Assembly: GCF_000422325.1 (NCBI RefSeq)
Contig: NZ_KE383818.1
Span: forward strand, 62,001 to 126,000
Source of the DNA: Marinospirillum minutulum DSM 6287
Lineage (GTDB): Bacteria > Pseudomonadota > Gammaproteobacteria > Pseudomonadales > Halomonadaceae
Reading direction: 5' to 3'
Length of the DNA: 64,000 bases
The notes under the pieces are model-generated. The model was not told where the DNA came from and searched no databases. It saw only the letters and a list, made by a program, of their open reading frames with translations. Below, piece after piece: positions 8,222-17,638 of this stretch (the stretch's first letter is position 1; each line of letters starts with the position of its first letter). The position numbers and the translations under genes were made by a program.

Positions 8222-8698
8222 ATGCCCTCGGGGCTGGATGTGCTTAGACTCAGTAAACTGACCGATTACGCCGTGGTGTTGATGGCGCAGCTGGCGCGTG
8301 AGCCAGGGCGTTTGTATGCCTCGGCAGAGCTGGCGGAAACACTGGGTTTGCCGAAACCGACGGTGAGTAAGCTGTTAAAGATGCTGGTGAAGTCACAGCT
8401 GCTGGTGTCCCGTCGGGGTACTCAGGGTGGTTATCAGCTAGCCAAAGCAGCGCATCGAATTACAGTGAGTGATCTGATAGCGGCAATAGAAGGGCCGGTA
8501 GCGATGACAGAGTGCAGTTTGGAAGACTCTCAGTGTGACTTGATCAGCCAGTGTGGTGTTGCTAACAACTGGCAGCGCGTAACCTTGGCAGTGCACCAGC
8601 TACTTGCTTCAGTAACCTTAGCGCAGCTGGCACAAACGCAGCCAATTAAACTACCTTGGATACAGATACAAACCCTAACTTTGCATGATGTAGGGTAA
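8222..8698 (+). CDS. Rrf2-family SUF system regulator
   Basis: A 158-residue winged-helix regulator of the Rrf2/IscR family, probably sensing Fe-S status and controlling the suf operon downstream. The HTH covers about residues 30-73 (SAELAETLGLPKPTVSKLLK and a wing ending RRGTQGGYQL). Three cysteines, C98, C105 and C111, form the expected Fe-S cluster site. The match is to the SUF-linked subgroup (start LRLSKLTDYAVV). Homologues usually begin at that point, so a GTG at 8240 may be the true start; the ATG at 8222 has AGGGG unusually close. The last codons and stop come from the first copy of a 54-bp repeat. Confidence 0.87.
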   Translation: MPSGLDVLRLSKLTDYAVVLMAQLAREPGRLYASAELAETLGLPKPTVSKLLKMLVKSQLLVSRRGTQGGYQLAKAAHRITVSDLIAAIEGPVAMTECSLEDSQCDLISQCGVANNWQRVTLAVHQLLASVTLAQLAQTQPIKLPWIQIQTLTLHDVG

Positions 8699-8731
8699 AT
8701 ATTGGTAGAGACTGGCGATAGGGTGGCTGCT
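8678..8731 (+). repeat. 54-bp direct repeat, copy 1
   Basis: The segment from ACTTTGCATGATG to GGGTGGCTGCT recurs at 8747-8800 with five mismatches by my alignment. This copy overlaps the 3' end of the Rrf2 gene and supplies its final residues and stop codon. Confidence 0.88.
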
Positions 8732-8746
8732 GATTACAAGGTGCCG

Positions 8747-8800
8747 ACTTTGCATGGTGCAGGGTAAATATTGATAGAGACTGGCTGTAGGGTGGCTGCT
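8747..8800 (+). repeat. 54-bp direct repeat, copy 2
   Basis: Second copy, 69 bases downstream of the first. Its right end runs directly into the inverted repeat of the palindromic element. Confidence 0.88.
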
Positions 8801-8893
8801 TCTTCAGGCTGTCCACAACAGGACGTTGTGGCCAGAGCTTACAGGGATGTATTTACGCGTCCTGAAGAAGCCTAGCCTACAAAGCCAGCCAGT
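8779..8893. repeat. MITE/REP-like palindromic element
   Basis: GCTTCTTCAGG (8798-8808) pairs perfectly with CCTGAAGAAGC (8861-8871). Weaker pairing extends outward (GACTGGCTGTAGGGTGGCT against AGCCTAGCCTACAAAGCCAG). Inside are a nested hairpin CCACAAC-AGGAC-GTTGTGG and a second match AGGACG/CGTCCT. The inner text ACAGGGATGTATTTAC is reminiscent of dispersed intergenic repeats in other marine gammaproteobacteria; that is recollection, not a search. No coding capacity. Confidence 0.6.
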
Positions 8894-8940
8894 AAGAAAC
8901 CAAGATTATAAATAAGACTTGATGATGTCCGGAGACCAGC

Positions 8941-10398
8941 ATGGCAAATGAAGAAATGGAGCAGCTTGTTAGCAGTGAATATAAGCAAGGCTTCGTAACC
9001 GATATAGAAAGTTATACTCTACCGCCTGGGCTGGACGAAGAAGTTATTCGTTACATTTCCAGCAAGAAAAAAGAACCGCAGTGGTTGCTAGACTGGCGTT
9101 TAGAAGCCTTTGCCCTGTGGAAAGAAATGCACGACCCTCAGGCTTGGGCGAATATTGGATACCCCAAAATAGATTTCCAAGCTATTTCCTACTATTCCGC
9201 GCCAGGTGCTAAAGACAAAAACGCACCTAAAAGCCTAGATGAAGTAGACCCTAAACTGCTAGAAACTTTTGAAAAACTGGGTATTCCACTACACGAACGC
9301 GCAGCACTTGCCGGTGTTCGGGGCGTGGCGGTAGATGCCGTGTTTGATTCCGTTTCTGTAGGTACTACCTTTAAAAAAGAACTGGCCGAAGCTGGGGTAA
9401 TTTTTTGCTCCATTTCAGAAGCGGTGCAAGACCACCCAGAGCTAGTACGCAAATACCTAGGCACGGTGGTTTCTAAAACTGACAACTTCTATGCCGCCCT
9501 TAACGCTGCTGTGTTTACCGACGGTTCTTTTGTATTTGTGCCTAAAGGCGTTACCTGCCCAATGGAGCTTTCTACCTATTTCCGTATTAACGCAGCTAAT
9601 ACGGGGCAGTTTGAGCGCACGTTAATTATTTGTGAAGAAGGCGCTCAGGTTAGTTACCTAGAAGGTTGTACAGCGCCCATGCGTGATGAAAACCAGTTAC
9701 ACGCTGCGGTTGTTGAATTGGTTGCCCTAGATGATGCCTACATTAAATATTCAACGGTACAAAACTGGTATCCGGGTGATGAAGAAGGCCTAGGCGGTAT
9801 TTACAACTTTGTTACCAAGCGTGGCGATTGCCGTGGTGACCGTTCCAAAATTAGCTGGACGCAAGTAGAAACCGGTTCGGCAATTACTTGGAAATACCCT
9901 AGCTGTATTCTGCGTGGTAAAGATTCAGTGGGTGAATTCTATTCCGTTGCGGTAACTAATAATTTTCAGCAAGCCGATACCGGTACCAAGATGATTCATC
10001 TTGGTGAAGGCAGTCGCTCGACCATTATCTCTAAGGGTATTTCAGCGGGTCGTTCTAACCAGTCTTACCGTGGCTTGGTTAAAATTCTGCCCAGCGCAAA
10101 AAATGCCCGTAACTTTACTCAGTGCGATTCTTTACTGTTAGGCGATAAGTGCGGTGCACACACCTTCCCTTACCAAGAAATTGGTAATGCTACGGCTCAG
10201 GTTGAACACGAAGCGACCACCTCAAAAATTGGTGAAGACCAGCTTTTCTACTGTATGCAGCGCGGTATTTCTGAAGAAGATTCGGTCAACATGATTGTTA
10301 ACGGTTTTTGTAAAGATGTTTTCCAAGAATTGCCGATGGAATTTGCGGTTGAAGCAGAAGCCTTATTAAACGTCACCTTAGAGGGCGCTGTGGGTTAA
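8941..10398 (+). CDS. sufB: Fe-S cluster assembly scaffold protein SufB
   Basis: A 485-residue scaffold subunit of the SufBC2D complex, which builds Fe-S clusters on sulfur delivered by SufS. The start [21 protein letters not shown] and the C-terminal beta-helix segments ([23 protein letters not shown], then [11 protein letters not shown], then [21 protein letters not shown]) are characteristic. Length matches the family. GGAG lies about eight bases before the ATG. It is the first gene of sufBCDS-sufT, with 53 bases to sufC, and follows the Rrf2 regulator and repeat spacer. Confidence 0.97.
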   Translation: MANEEMEQLVSSEYKQGFVTDIESYTLPPGLDEEVIRYISSKKKEPQWLLDWRLEAFALWKEMHDPQAWANIGYPKIDFQAISYYSAPGAKDKNAPKSLDEVDPKLLETFEKLGIPLHERAALAGVRGVAVDAVFDSVSVGTTFKKELAEAGVIFCSISEAVQDHPELVRKYLGTVVSKTDNFYAALNAAVFTDGSFVFVPKGVTCPMELSTYFRINAANTGQFERTLIICEEGAQVSYLEGCTAPMRDENQLHAAVVELVALDDAYIKYSTVQNWYPGDEEGLGGIYNFVTKRGDCRGDRSKISWTQVETGSAITWKYPSCILRGKDSVGEFYSVAVTNNFQQADTGTKMIHLGEGSRSTIISKGISAGRSNQSYRGLVKILPSAKNARNFTQCDSLLLGDKCGAHTFPYQEIGNATAQVEHEATTSKIGEDQLFYCMQRGISEEDSVNMIVNGFCKDVFQELPMEFAVEAEALLNVTLEGAVG

Positions 10399-10451
10399 AT
10401 AGAAACCACCGCTTAATTAAAAATATTTTAGCTTATAAAGAGATTACCAAG

Positions 10452-11201
10452 ATGATAGAGATTAAAGACCTACACGCAAAAGTTGAAGGCAAGCCCATTC
10501 TTAAAGGGCTAAGCCTAAGCATTAAGCCTGGGGAAGTTCACGCCATTATGGGACCCAATGGTTCAGGTAAATCAACACTTTCTGCTGTTTTAGCTGGGCG
10601 TAGCGATTACGAAGTCACCAGCGGTACAGTCACCTTTTTTGGCGAAGATTTATTTGCTATGAGTGTTGAAGAACGTGCCTGTGCAGGTTTGATGTTGGCA
10701 TTTCAATACCCTGTAGAAATTCCCGGTGTAAAAAATGTTTACCTTTTAAAAGCCGCCTTAAATGCCCAGCGTAAAGCCCGTGGCGAGCCAGAAATAGAAG
10801 CTCCAGCCTTTATGAAACTAGTGCGTGAAAAACTGCAATTTATGAAAATAGACAACAGTTTTTTACACCGCGCTGTGAACGAAGGTTTCTCGGGTGGTGA
10901 AAAGAAGCGTAACGAAATTCTACAAATGCTGATTTTAGAACCCAAGCTAGTGTTGCTAGATGAAATTGATTCTGGCCTAGATATAGATGCCTTAAAAGTG
11001 GTTGCCGAAGGGGTTAACTCTTTACGTGATGCAGGCCGTAGCTTTTTAATGATTACCCACTATCAGCGCTTGCTAGATTACATAGAGCCAGATTTTGTGC
11101 ACGTTTTAAACGATGGTCAAATCATTAAAACAGGTGATAAGTCACTAGCGCTTGAACTAGAAGACCGTGGTTACGATTGGGTAGTGGAGGAAACTGCATG
11201 A
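10452..11201 (+). CDS. sufC: Fe-S cluster assembly ATPase SufC
   Basis: A 249-residue ABC-type ATPase that drives the conformational change of the SufBCD complex. Walker [10 protein letters not shown] is at residues 34-42, the signature FSGGEKKR near residue 145, and Walker [13 protein letters not shown] follows. The stop overlaps the sufD start (ATGA), which implies translational coupling and matched dosage. Confidence 0.97.
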   Translation: MIEIKDLHAKVEGKPILKGLSLSIKPGEVHAIMGPNGSGKSTLSAVLAGRSDYEVTSGTVTFFGEDLFAMSVEERACAGLMLAFQYPVEIPGVKNVYLLKAALNAQRKARGEPEIEAPAFMKLVREKLQFMKIDNSFLHRAVNEGFSGGEKKRNEILQMLILEPKLVLLDEIDSGLDIDALKVVAEGVNSLRDAGRSFLMITHYQRLLDYIEPDFVHVLNDGQIIKTGDKSLALELEDRGYDWVVEETA

Positions 11202-12505
11202 AACACTACGCCCAAGCCTTTGACGCATTTAACAAGAATGCTGAAGACGGCTGGTTAAAAAGTCAGCGCATTGCTGCTTTTGCCCGTTTTGAGCACTTAG
11301 GTTTTCCTACCCCCAGTGTTGAATACTGGAAATATACCGACACCAAAGCTTTAGCTAAGCGTGAGTTTAAGCTAGCCACTGGCTATGACCAGCAAGCAGC
11401 GGCAGAGCTTTTAAAAGCCAAGGGTTTGAAGCTAGATGCCCACCGCTTGGTATTTGTTGATGGTTTGTTAAGTTCTGAATTGTCTAATTTGGAAGGCTTA
11501 CAAGATGCCGTTGTTATCGAACCTTTATCGCAAGCTTTAGCTACTGAATTAGAGCTAACTAGCGGCATGATGGGTCGCTTAGCTGGTATTGATGTAGATG
11601 TATTCACGGCACTTAATTTTGCTTTTGTTAGCGAAGGTGTTGTGGTGCGTGTGGGTGCTAACCAAAAGGTGAATAAACCACTGTTAGTGACCTACCTTTC
11701 AACTGCGACTGAAGAAGTTATGTCGCACCCACGCATTTTAATTGCCGCTGGCGCAAGCAGTGAGCTGCAATTAATTGAACACTTTATTGGTGCAGACGAA
11801 GCTAAAAACTTTACTAACCGTGTGGTTGAAGGGGTAATGGAGCGTAATGCTAAAATCCATCACACCCTTTTACAGCAACCTAGCGATAAAGAATGGTGGG
11901 TAGGCCGCATTCAAATAGAGCAAAAGCGAGACAGCCGCTACACCAGCCACCAGATGAATTTAGGCGGCAAGCTAGTGCGTGATGACTTGGTTTGTGATTT
12001 AAACGGTGAAGGTGCGGAGTGTGACTTTTCTGGCTTATTGTTTGGTCGTAATCGTCAACACCTGGATATTCACACCCTGGTTAACCACAATGCGCCGCTT
12101 ACCAATAGCTATGAAACCTATAAAACCATTTTAAACGACCGTTCGCAGGGCGTATTTAATAGTAAGGTTATTGTTAAAAAAGATAGCCAAAAAATTCATG
12201 CGGTACAGAATAACGCCAACCTTTTGTTAAGCGACCAAGCGCAAATTAATGCCAAGCCTGAATTAGAAATTTATGCTGATGACGTTAAATGTGCCCACGG
12301 TGCAACCACGGGTCAGCTAGATATGGACGCACTTTTCTACCTTATGGCGCGTGGCATAGGCGAAGAAGAAGCGCGAGGTTTGCTCACCTTGGCTTTTGCT
12401 AATGAGGTAATAGATAAGCTGGAATTACCAGAAATTTATAACCTAGTTGAAACCACCGTTGCTGGTCAGTTGCCCCATAAAATTGAGCTGGAATTAACCC
12501 AATGA
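11198..12505 (+). CDS. sufD: Fe-S cluster assembly protein SufD
   Basis: A 435-residue paralogue of SufB that completes the SufBC2D scaffold. The ATG at 11198 was chosen over an upstream frame extension because GTGGAGG sits eight bases before it and it overlaps the sufC stop. Family landmarks are [13 protein letters not shown] near the N-terminus, and [19 protein letters not shown] and [23 protein letters not shown] in the C-terminal half, with the conserved CAHGAT cysteine/histidine. The stop overlaps the sufS start by ATGA. Confidence 0.96.
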   Translation: MKHYAQAFDAFNKNAEDGWLKSQRIAAFARFEHLGFPTPSVEYWKYTDTKALAKREFKLATGYDQQAAAELLKAKGLKLDAHRLVFVDGLLSSELSNLEGLQDAVVIEPLSQALATELELTSGMMGRLAGIDVDVFTALNFAFVSEGVVVRVGANQKVNKPLLVTYLSTATEEVMSHPRILIAAGASSELQLIEHFIGADEAKNFTNRVVEGVMERNAKIHHTLLQQPSDKEWWVGRIQIEQKRDSRYTSHQMNLGGKLVRDDLVCDLNGEGAECDFSGLLFGRNRQHLDIHTLVNHNAPLTNSYETYKTILNDRSQGVFNSKVIVKKDSQKIHAVQNNANLLLSDQAQINAKPELEIYADDVKCAHGATTGQLDMDALFYLMARGIGEEEARGLLTLAFANEVIDKLELPEIYNLVETTVAGQLPHKIELELTQ

Positions 12506-13740
12506 CTCAGCCACAGCCAGCCTATGACCTAGCCAGCTTAAGAGCAGACTTCCCAATTCTTGCGCGTGAAGTAAATGGCAAGCCTTTGGTGTATTTAGAC
12601 AATGCCGCAACCAGCCAAAAGCCTTTAGCGGTTATTCAGGCAATGGATGATTATTACCGTAAAACCAACGCTAATATTCACCGTGGTTTGCACACGCTTT
12701 CACAAGAAGCAACGGATGCACACGAGCTGGCGCGAGAAAAGGTGCAAGGTTTTATTAATGCTGCTTCAAGTAAAGAAATTATTTTTACGCGTGGCACAAC
12801 AGAAAGCATTAACTTGGTGGCACAAAGCTGGGGTAGGGCAAACTTAAAAGCGGGTGATCAAGTGATCTTGTCGATGCTTGAACACCACGCCAATATAGTG
12901 CCTTGGCAAATGCTGCGTGAACAACTAGGCATAGAGTTGGTAGTTATTCCTATCTTGGCCGATGGTAGCTTAGATAGGGAAGCCTTTTATAAGCTGCTAA
13001 CGCCTAAGGTTAAATTCCTAGCCATTACGCAAGTGTCTAATGCTTTGGGAACAGTTACGCCGCTAGATGAAATCATTCCTGCTGCCCATGCTTTAGGTAT
13101 TCCTGTCTTGGTCGATGGGGCGCAGGGTGTTCCGCATCAAAATGTGGATGTGCAAGCCTTGGATGCAGACTTTTATGTTTTCTCTGGGCATAAAATGTAC
13201 GGCCCAACGGGTATTGGTGTGCTCTATGGTAAAGAAGCTTTGCTAGAAGCCATGCCGCCTTGGCAGGGTGGTGGCGATATGATTGAGCATGTCTCTTTTG
13301 AAAAAACCACCTACGCTAAATTGCCGCACAAGTTTGAAGCCGGTACACCGGCCATTGCTGCTGCCATAGGTTTAGGCGCAGCGGTGGATTGGATGTTAAA
13401 AGTTGACCCAGATGCCATCGGTGCTTGGGAAAACCAGTTATTAACCTATGCCACCCAGCAGATGAAAGCCGAGTTACCCGGTTTGCGTATTTTGGGCGAA
13501 GCCGAAGGTAAGGTGGGTGTTATTTCTTTTGTGCTAGAAGGCGCTCATGCCCAAGACCTAGGCTTACTTACCGATCAGCTAGGTGTTGCCCTGCGTACTG
13601 GTCATCACTGCGCTATGCCGGTATTAGAGCACCTAGGCGTAGCGGCTACTGCCCGAGTTTCTTTTGCGGCTTACAATACGTTAGAAGAAGTGGACGTTTT
13701 TGTAGCAGCGCTCAAGCGGGTTAGAGAAATGCTGATTTAA
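12502..13740 (+). CDS. sufS: Cysteine desulfurase SufS
   Basis: A 412-residue PLP enzyme that removes sulfur from cysteine as a protein persulfide and feeds it to SufBCD. The PLP lysine is K231 in SGHKMYGPTG and the persulfide cysteine is C370 in RTGHHCAMP, the group II (SufS/CsdA) arrangement. No SufE gene lies in the operon, so the acceptor (SufE or SufU type) must be encoded elsewhere or transfer is direct. Confidence 0.96.
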   Translation: MTQPQPAYDLASLRADFPILAREVNGKPLVYLDNAATSQKPLAVIQAMDDYYRKTNANIHRGLHTLSQEATDAHELAREKVQGFINAASSKEIIFTRGTTESINLVAQSWGRANLKAGDQVILSMLEHHANIVPWQMLREQLGIELVVIPILADGSLDREAFYKLLTPKVKFLAITQVSNALGTVTPLDEIIPAAHALGIPVLVDGAQGVPHQNVDVQALDADFYVFSGHKMYGPTGIGVLYGKEALLEAMPPWQGGGDMIEHVSFEKTTYAKLPHKFEAGTPAIAAAIGLGAAVDWMLKVDPDAIGAWENQLLTYATQQMKAELPGLRILGEAEGKVGVISFVLEGAHAQDLGLLTDQLGVALRTGHHCAMPVLEHLGVAATARVSFAAYNTLEEVDVFVAALKRVREMLI

Positions 13741-13756
13741 CCAGCAGGAGTTGTTT

Positions 13757-14311
13757 ATGAGTCAGGTTAACAAAGGCGACAAGCTAAACCTTTTGCGTGA
13801 AACGGAAGTTATTTCTGTCCCTTTTGGCTTAACCATTAGTTTGCCTGAAGGTGAAGAAGTCGAGGTTATGCAGGCCAAGGGCAGTACGGTGAGTGTGGGG
13901 CATCAAGGTCGTATGTATATGATTGAAGGCATTAACCTAGACGCTTTAGGTATGCCTAGCCTTAAACAACCAGTTTTGCCTAAGGGTGCAACCAATGAGC
14001 AGATAATGGATTTTGCTTGGGATCAACTGCGTACTTGTTTTGACCCAGAAATTCCCGTGAATATCGTCGATCTGGGTTTGGTTTATGGCATGAAAATTGT
14101 TGATTTAATCGATGGCCGTAAAATGCTCAATATTAAAATGACTTTAACCGCACCCGGTTGCGGTATGGGTGAAGTGATAGCCGCTGACGCAAGGCGCAAG
14201 CTGTTAGGCGCTGAAGATTTAAGCTCGGTGAATACTGAAATAGTATTTAACCCGCCTTGGTCACGCGAAATGATGTCTGAAGATGCCCAGCTAGAACTGG
14301 GTATGTTCTAA
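13757..14311 (+). CDS. sufT: SUF system protein SufT (MIP18/DUF59 family)
   Basis: A 184-residue long-form SufT: an N-terminal extension of about 80 residues followed by a DUF59/MIP18 domain (DPEIPVNIVDLGLVYGMKI, then TLTAPGCGMGE with the conserved cysteine). Proteins of this type assist Fe-S protein maturation. The ATG at 13757 is preceded by AGGAG at 13746-13750, so the upstream TTG is not needed. Last gene of the suf operon. Confidence 0.93.
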   Translation: MSQVNKGDKLNLLRETEVISVPFGLTISLPEGEEVEVMQAKGSTVSVGHQGRMYMIEGINLDALGMPSLKQPVLPKGATNEQIMDFAWDQLRTCFDPEIPVNIVDLGLVYGMKIVDLIDGRKMLNIKMTLTAPGCGMGEVIAADARRKLLGAEDLSSVNTEIVFNPPWSREMMSEDAQLELGMF

Positions 14312-14345
14312 CTAAAAAGCCTCTCAAGGGAGGCTTTTTAGTTAG
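14312..14345. terminator. Bidirectional terminator between sufT and the chemoreceptor gene
   Basis: CTAAAAAGCCTC (14312-14323) pairs with GAGGCTTTTTAG (14330-14341), a 12-bp stem with a six-base loop. A/T-rich arms on both sides allow termination from either strand. Confidence 0.88.
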
Positions 14346-14361
14346 TTGCAGCTTGTATCTA

Positions 14362-16275
14362 TTAAGTTTTAAAGTGACTGGCTTCTTTTCTTAGCGTTTG
14401 GGCAAGCTTGGTTAGCTGAGTTGAAGCTGCTGCAGTGTCTCTTGCATTCTCTGTTACCCCACGAATACCCTCATTAAGCTGGTTAAGGGTTAGGTTAAGC
14501 TCTGAAACAACAGCACTTTGCTCTTCGGTTGCTGTGGCTATTTGTTGGTTAAGGCCTAAAATTTCACGGGTGGAATCTGCCGTTTGGCTAAAGCGTTGGG
14601 TAGATTCTTTAGAGCTTTCCGTACCTTCTGAAGCAAAACTACTGCATTGCTGCATTTTTATTAAGGCTTGTTGAGCTGCTTGACGGAAGCTTTCAATTTT
14701 TTCACGAATGCTGCCAGCCGCTTGCTGAGAATTGCCTGCCAAAGAGCGAACTTCATCGGCTACTACCGCAAAGCCACGACCATGTTCTCCGGCGCGAGCT
14801 GCTTCTATGGCTGCGTTTAGTGCTAACAAGTTGGTTTGTTCAGCAATGCTACTAATAATGCTTAATACTTGATCAATTTCTTCTGTACGACTATTCAGCT
14901 CAGAAACTATATCTGCCGTAGCAAGCACTTCTTCTTCTAGCTGGTTAATGGTTTTTTGGCTGTTTTCTACTTGCTCTCGCCCTTCATCGGTTTGCTCTAC
15001 TGCCGCTTCAGCACGTTCAGAAGCCCAAACCGTATTTTGTGCTACTTCGTGAATGGCGGTGTTCATTTCTTCCAGCGCAGCAACTAGCTGAGTTGTCATG
15101 GATTCTTGACGATTGGATTCGTCTAAAAGAATGTTGCTATTTTTATCTAGCTGTTCTGATGCAGCAAAAAGTTCTTCGGTAGAACTACGCATTTTGGTTA
15201 CTAGCTCTTGGAAGGACTGCATCATGGAATTAAAAGCTTGGCCTGTAACAGCCATTTCATCCTGACCTTTTAACTTAACTCTAAGTTGCAGGTTGCCTGT
15301 TTGCTGTACTTGTTGTACTACATCTTTGATGTGCTGAAGGGGTCTAATAACAATGCGTTGGCTAAACACCTTGGCAAATACCATGCCTATAATAATGGCA
15401 GCAATAGACATTAAGCTAAGTAGCCACTGTAATAGGTTTAAACGTTGAAATACTTCAGTATTTTTTGCTGTTACACCTAAAACCCAGCCCGTTGCTTCTA
15501 TGGGCGCAAAGCCTACTAGGTAGTCTTGACCATCGGCTTCAAGCCGTAAATCTATCGTGCCACTACGCTGTTTTACAATTTCTGAAAAGGTTTGAATACT
15601 GGCTGCGTCGCCAGTTTCTAGGGTGTTGTATTGGTTTAGAACTTTTTCACGGTCACGGTTAGCTATAACGATGCCTTTTTCATTCAAAACAAAAGCAAAG
15701 CCACCCTCACCAAAACCCAAGTCATCGGTAATGTTGCTTAACAAAGAGGCATCCATACGGGCTATAAGTACCGCTTTAACCTTTTGTGTTGCCTTGTCTC
15801 TAATGGGGGTAGCTAACATGATGACGGGCATATTAATCACTCGACTAATAATAACGTCCGACATATTGGTTTGGTTTTCAAAGGCCTTAATGATGTAGCT
15901 ACGGTTAGCAAGGTTGGCGGTATTACCAGCAGGATAATGCGCAATACCTTCTGCATTTACCCAGCCTAAACCGAGGTAGCCAAGGCGTTTAGTTGCATCA
16001 CCTAAATAGCTTAAAGACTCATCCGAAAGCTCTTGTAACAAAGGCTGTTCAGCTAGTTCTGCAAGGGTGGCTAGTTGTGTGTTTATACGGCTACGCACTG
16101 TGTCGCTAGCACTAACTGCAATATTATTTAGGGCTAGCTCTACCTGTTCATTAACGGCAAGGGTTGACTGATAAAGTGCAGTTAAGCCAAGACTACCCGA
16201 GACTATTAGTAAGACAAGAAAGAATGCCAGCATTAAGCGCTGGCTAATGTTTTTAAAGGGGGAAGCAATTGCCAC
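14362..16275 (-). CDS. Methyl-accepting chemotaxis protein with dCache-type sensor
   Basis: A 637-residue membrane chemoreceptor. TM1 is at about residues 13-35, followed by a periplasmic dCache-like region of about 240 residues ([14 protein letters not shown], then [19 protein letters not shown]), TM2 near 275-300, a HAMP segment and the signalling hairpin with the tip [23 protein letters not shown] at 16275 is preferred because AGAGGA lies six bases before it, whereas an upstream TTG in the same frame would lie on that ribosome site. It follows a second chemoreceptor on the same strand. The ligand is unknown. Confidence 0.92.
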   Translation of the reverse strand: MAIASPFKNISQRLMLAFFLVLLIVSGSLGLTALYQSTLAVNEQVELALNNIAVSASDTVRSRINTQLATLAELAEQPLLQELSDESLSYLGDATKRLGYLGLGWVNAEGIAHYPAGNTANLANRSYIIKAFENQTNMSDVIISRVINMPVIMLATPIRDKATQKVKAVLIARMDASLLSNITDDLGFGEGGFAFVLNEKGIVIANRDREKVLNQYNTLETGDAASIQTFSEIVKQRSGTIDLRLEADGQDYLVGFAPIEATGWVLGVTAKNTEVFQRLNLLQWLLSLMSIAAIIIGMVFAKVFSQRIVIRPLQHIKDVVQQVQQTGNLQLRVKLKGQDEMAVTGQAFNSMMQSFQELVTKMRSSTEELFAASEQLDKNSNILLDESNRQESMTTQLVAALEEMNTAIHEVAQNTVWASERAEAAVEQTDEGREQVENSQKTINQLEEEVLATADIVSELNSRTEEIDQVLSIISSIAEQTNLLALNAAIEAARAGEHGRGFAVVADEVRSLAGNSQQAAGSIREKIESFRQAAQQALIKMQQCSSFASEGTESSKESTQRFSQTADSTREILGLNQQIATATEEQSAVVSELNLTLNQLNEGIRGVTENARDTAAASTQLTKLAQTLRKEASHFKT

Positions 16276-16312
16276 GTGAAATCCTCTCAAGTTAAATCCA
16301 TTAAAACAAGCG

Positions 16313-16348
16313 TTAAAAAGCCACTAGCACCTTAAAAGGGTGTGGCTT
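16313..16348 (-). terminator. Probable terminator between the two chemoreceptor genes
   Basis: On the minus strand AAGCCAC (16348-16342) pairs with GTGGCTT (16324-16318), followed by TTTTA. Only a short distance past the stop at 16355. The T tract is short. Confidence 0.5.
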
Positions 16349-16354
16349 AGCTTA

Positions 16355-17443
16355 TTATTTTTTAGCTAGCTCTTCTTGTAGTTGATCTATAAAGGTTACT
16401 ACCTGATGACCAGCATCTTCCATAGCTTCAAGTGCTGCCACTAGCGTTTCCATATCGCCTCTTGCACCGGCTTCTAAGGCTTGATTACCATATTCATGCA
16501 CTGCTTTATGTGGGCTGTTTAAGTCTTTAAAGCTGCTTAATTGTTGGTAATGTTTAGCACCATAACCTTCAAAATACCACTTACCTAGGCGGCAAGCTGT
16601 GTGGTCGCCCGCACTTTCATCGAATCGTCCTTCACTTATTCTTTGATAAATGCCTGCTTTCCATACGGCATGATCTAGCTTAACGGTATTAAGGAAGGCA
16701 TTGGTTGTTGTGCTATGAATAACCGACTGCATGTGATCTGAACTATTGATAACTTGATCAACAGTGCTGCTAATTTGTATTGATGAGCTAGAAACATCTT
16801 CTGCGCTAGCTTGGCTAATATCGACTAGGTGACGAATGCTCTCAATTTGACGAATGATTTCGGCGATGAGTTTTTCGATTTCACCACTGGCAGAACTAGC
16901 CTTGCCAGCTAATTGCCTAACTTCATCGGCTACTACTGCAAAACCACGACCATGCTCGCCAGCACGCGCTGCTTCAATAGCCGCATTAAGGGCTAAAAGG
17001 TTGGTTTGGTCAGAAATTTCTTGAATACTACCAATAAGTTTGCCAATGCTTTGCGCTGTGACTTCAAGGGTGCGCGCCCCAGAAGAACTTTGTTCTGCTT
17101 GTTGGCTAATGGTTTTAGCGCGTCTGTCTAGCTGCTCTACTGCTGTGCGCGTTTGATTGAAGATTTCATCAAGCAGTTTTAAGGCTTTGCGTTCACCGCG
17201 TAGAACATCAGTATCCCTTGCTAAACCATCACGCACAGCGTTTAACATGGCGCTGCCACGTTGATTTACCTGTTGAATTTTTTCCATCTGATCGCAATGG
17301 CTAGCCTTGGTATGAATGTCTTCACGTAAACGTTTGATTTCTTGTTGTAGCTGCTGCACTTCTTGCTGGTGTTGGCTTTGATTTGCTTCAAGCTGTTGAC
17401 GCAGTTGCAGGTTTTCATTTTTAAGTGCGTGTCCAAAAAACAT
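16355..17443 (-). CDS. Soluble chemoreceptor with C-terminal CZB zinc domain
   Basis: A 362-residue cytoplasmic receptor. An N-terminal coiled coil (residues 8-60) has no membrane segment. The signalling tip [20 protein letters not shown] is at about residues 143-162, and the C-terminal chemoreceptor zinc-binding domain is at about 247-350. The CZB ligand set is visible: H258 (LDHAVWK), C284 ([12 protein letters not shown]), H312 and H316 (PHKAVHE). CZB domains sense zinc or oxidants such as HOCl through the zinc-cysteine. AAAGGAGAG precedes the ATG. Confidence 0.92.
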   Translation of the reverse strand: MFFGHALKNENLQLRQQLEANQSQHQQEVQQLQQEIKRLREDIHTKASHCDQMEKIQQVNQRGSAMLNAVRDGLARDTDVLRGERKALKLLDEIFNQTRTAVEQLDRRAKTISQQAEQSSSGARTLEVTAQSIGKLIGSIQEISDQTNLLALNAAIEAARAGEHGRGFAVVADEVRQLAGKASSASGEIEKLIAEIIRQIESIRHLVDISQASAEDVSSSSIQISSTVDQVINSSDHMQSVIHSTTTNAFLNTVKLDHAVWKAGIYQRISEGRFDESAGDHTACRLGKWYFEGYGAKHYQQLSSFKDLNSPHKAVHEYGNQALEAGARGDMETLVAALEAMEDAGHQVVTFIDQLQEELAKK

Positions 17444-17638
17444 GTCTCTCTCCTTTAAAACGTTGGTAACACACTACTTTTTTGTAATAGTTAGTCTGCT
17501 TACATTCTAATGATTTATATCTTTAAAGTATATTTTTGTTACAGATTATATACCTGCTGTAGCCGTTTCTACTAGCCTGACTTTTAGCTGTAAGTCTGTT
17601 CTAATGCTGCTTTTCTTGATTTCAGCAAGAGACGCTAC

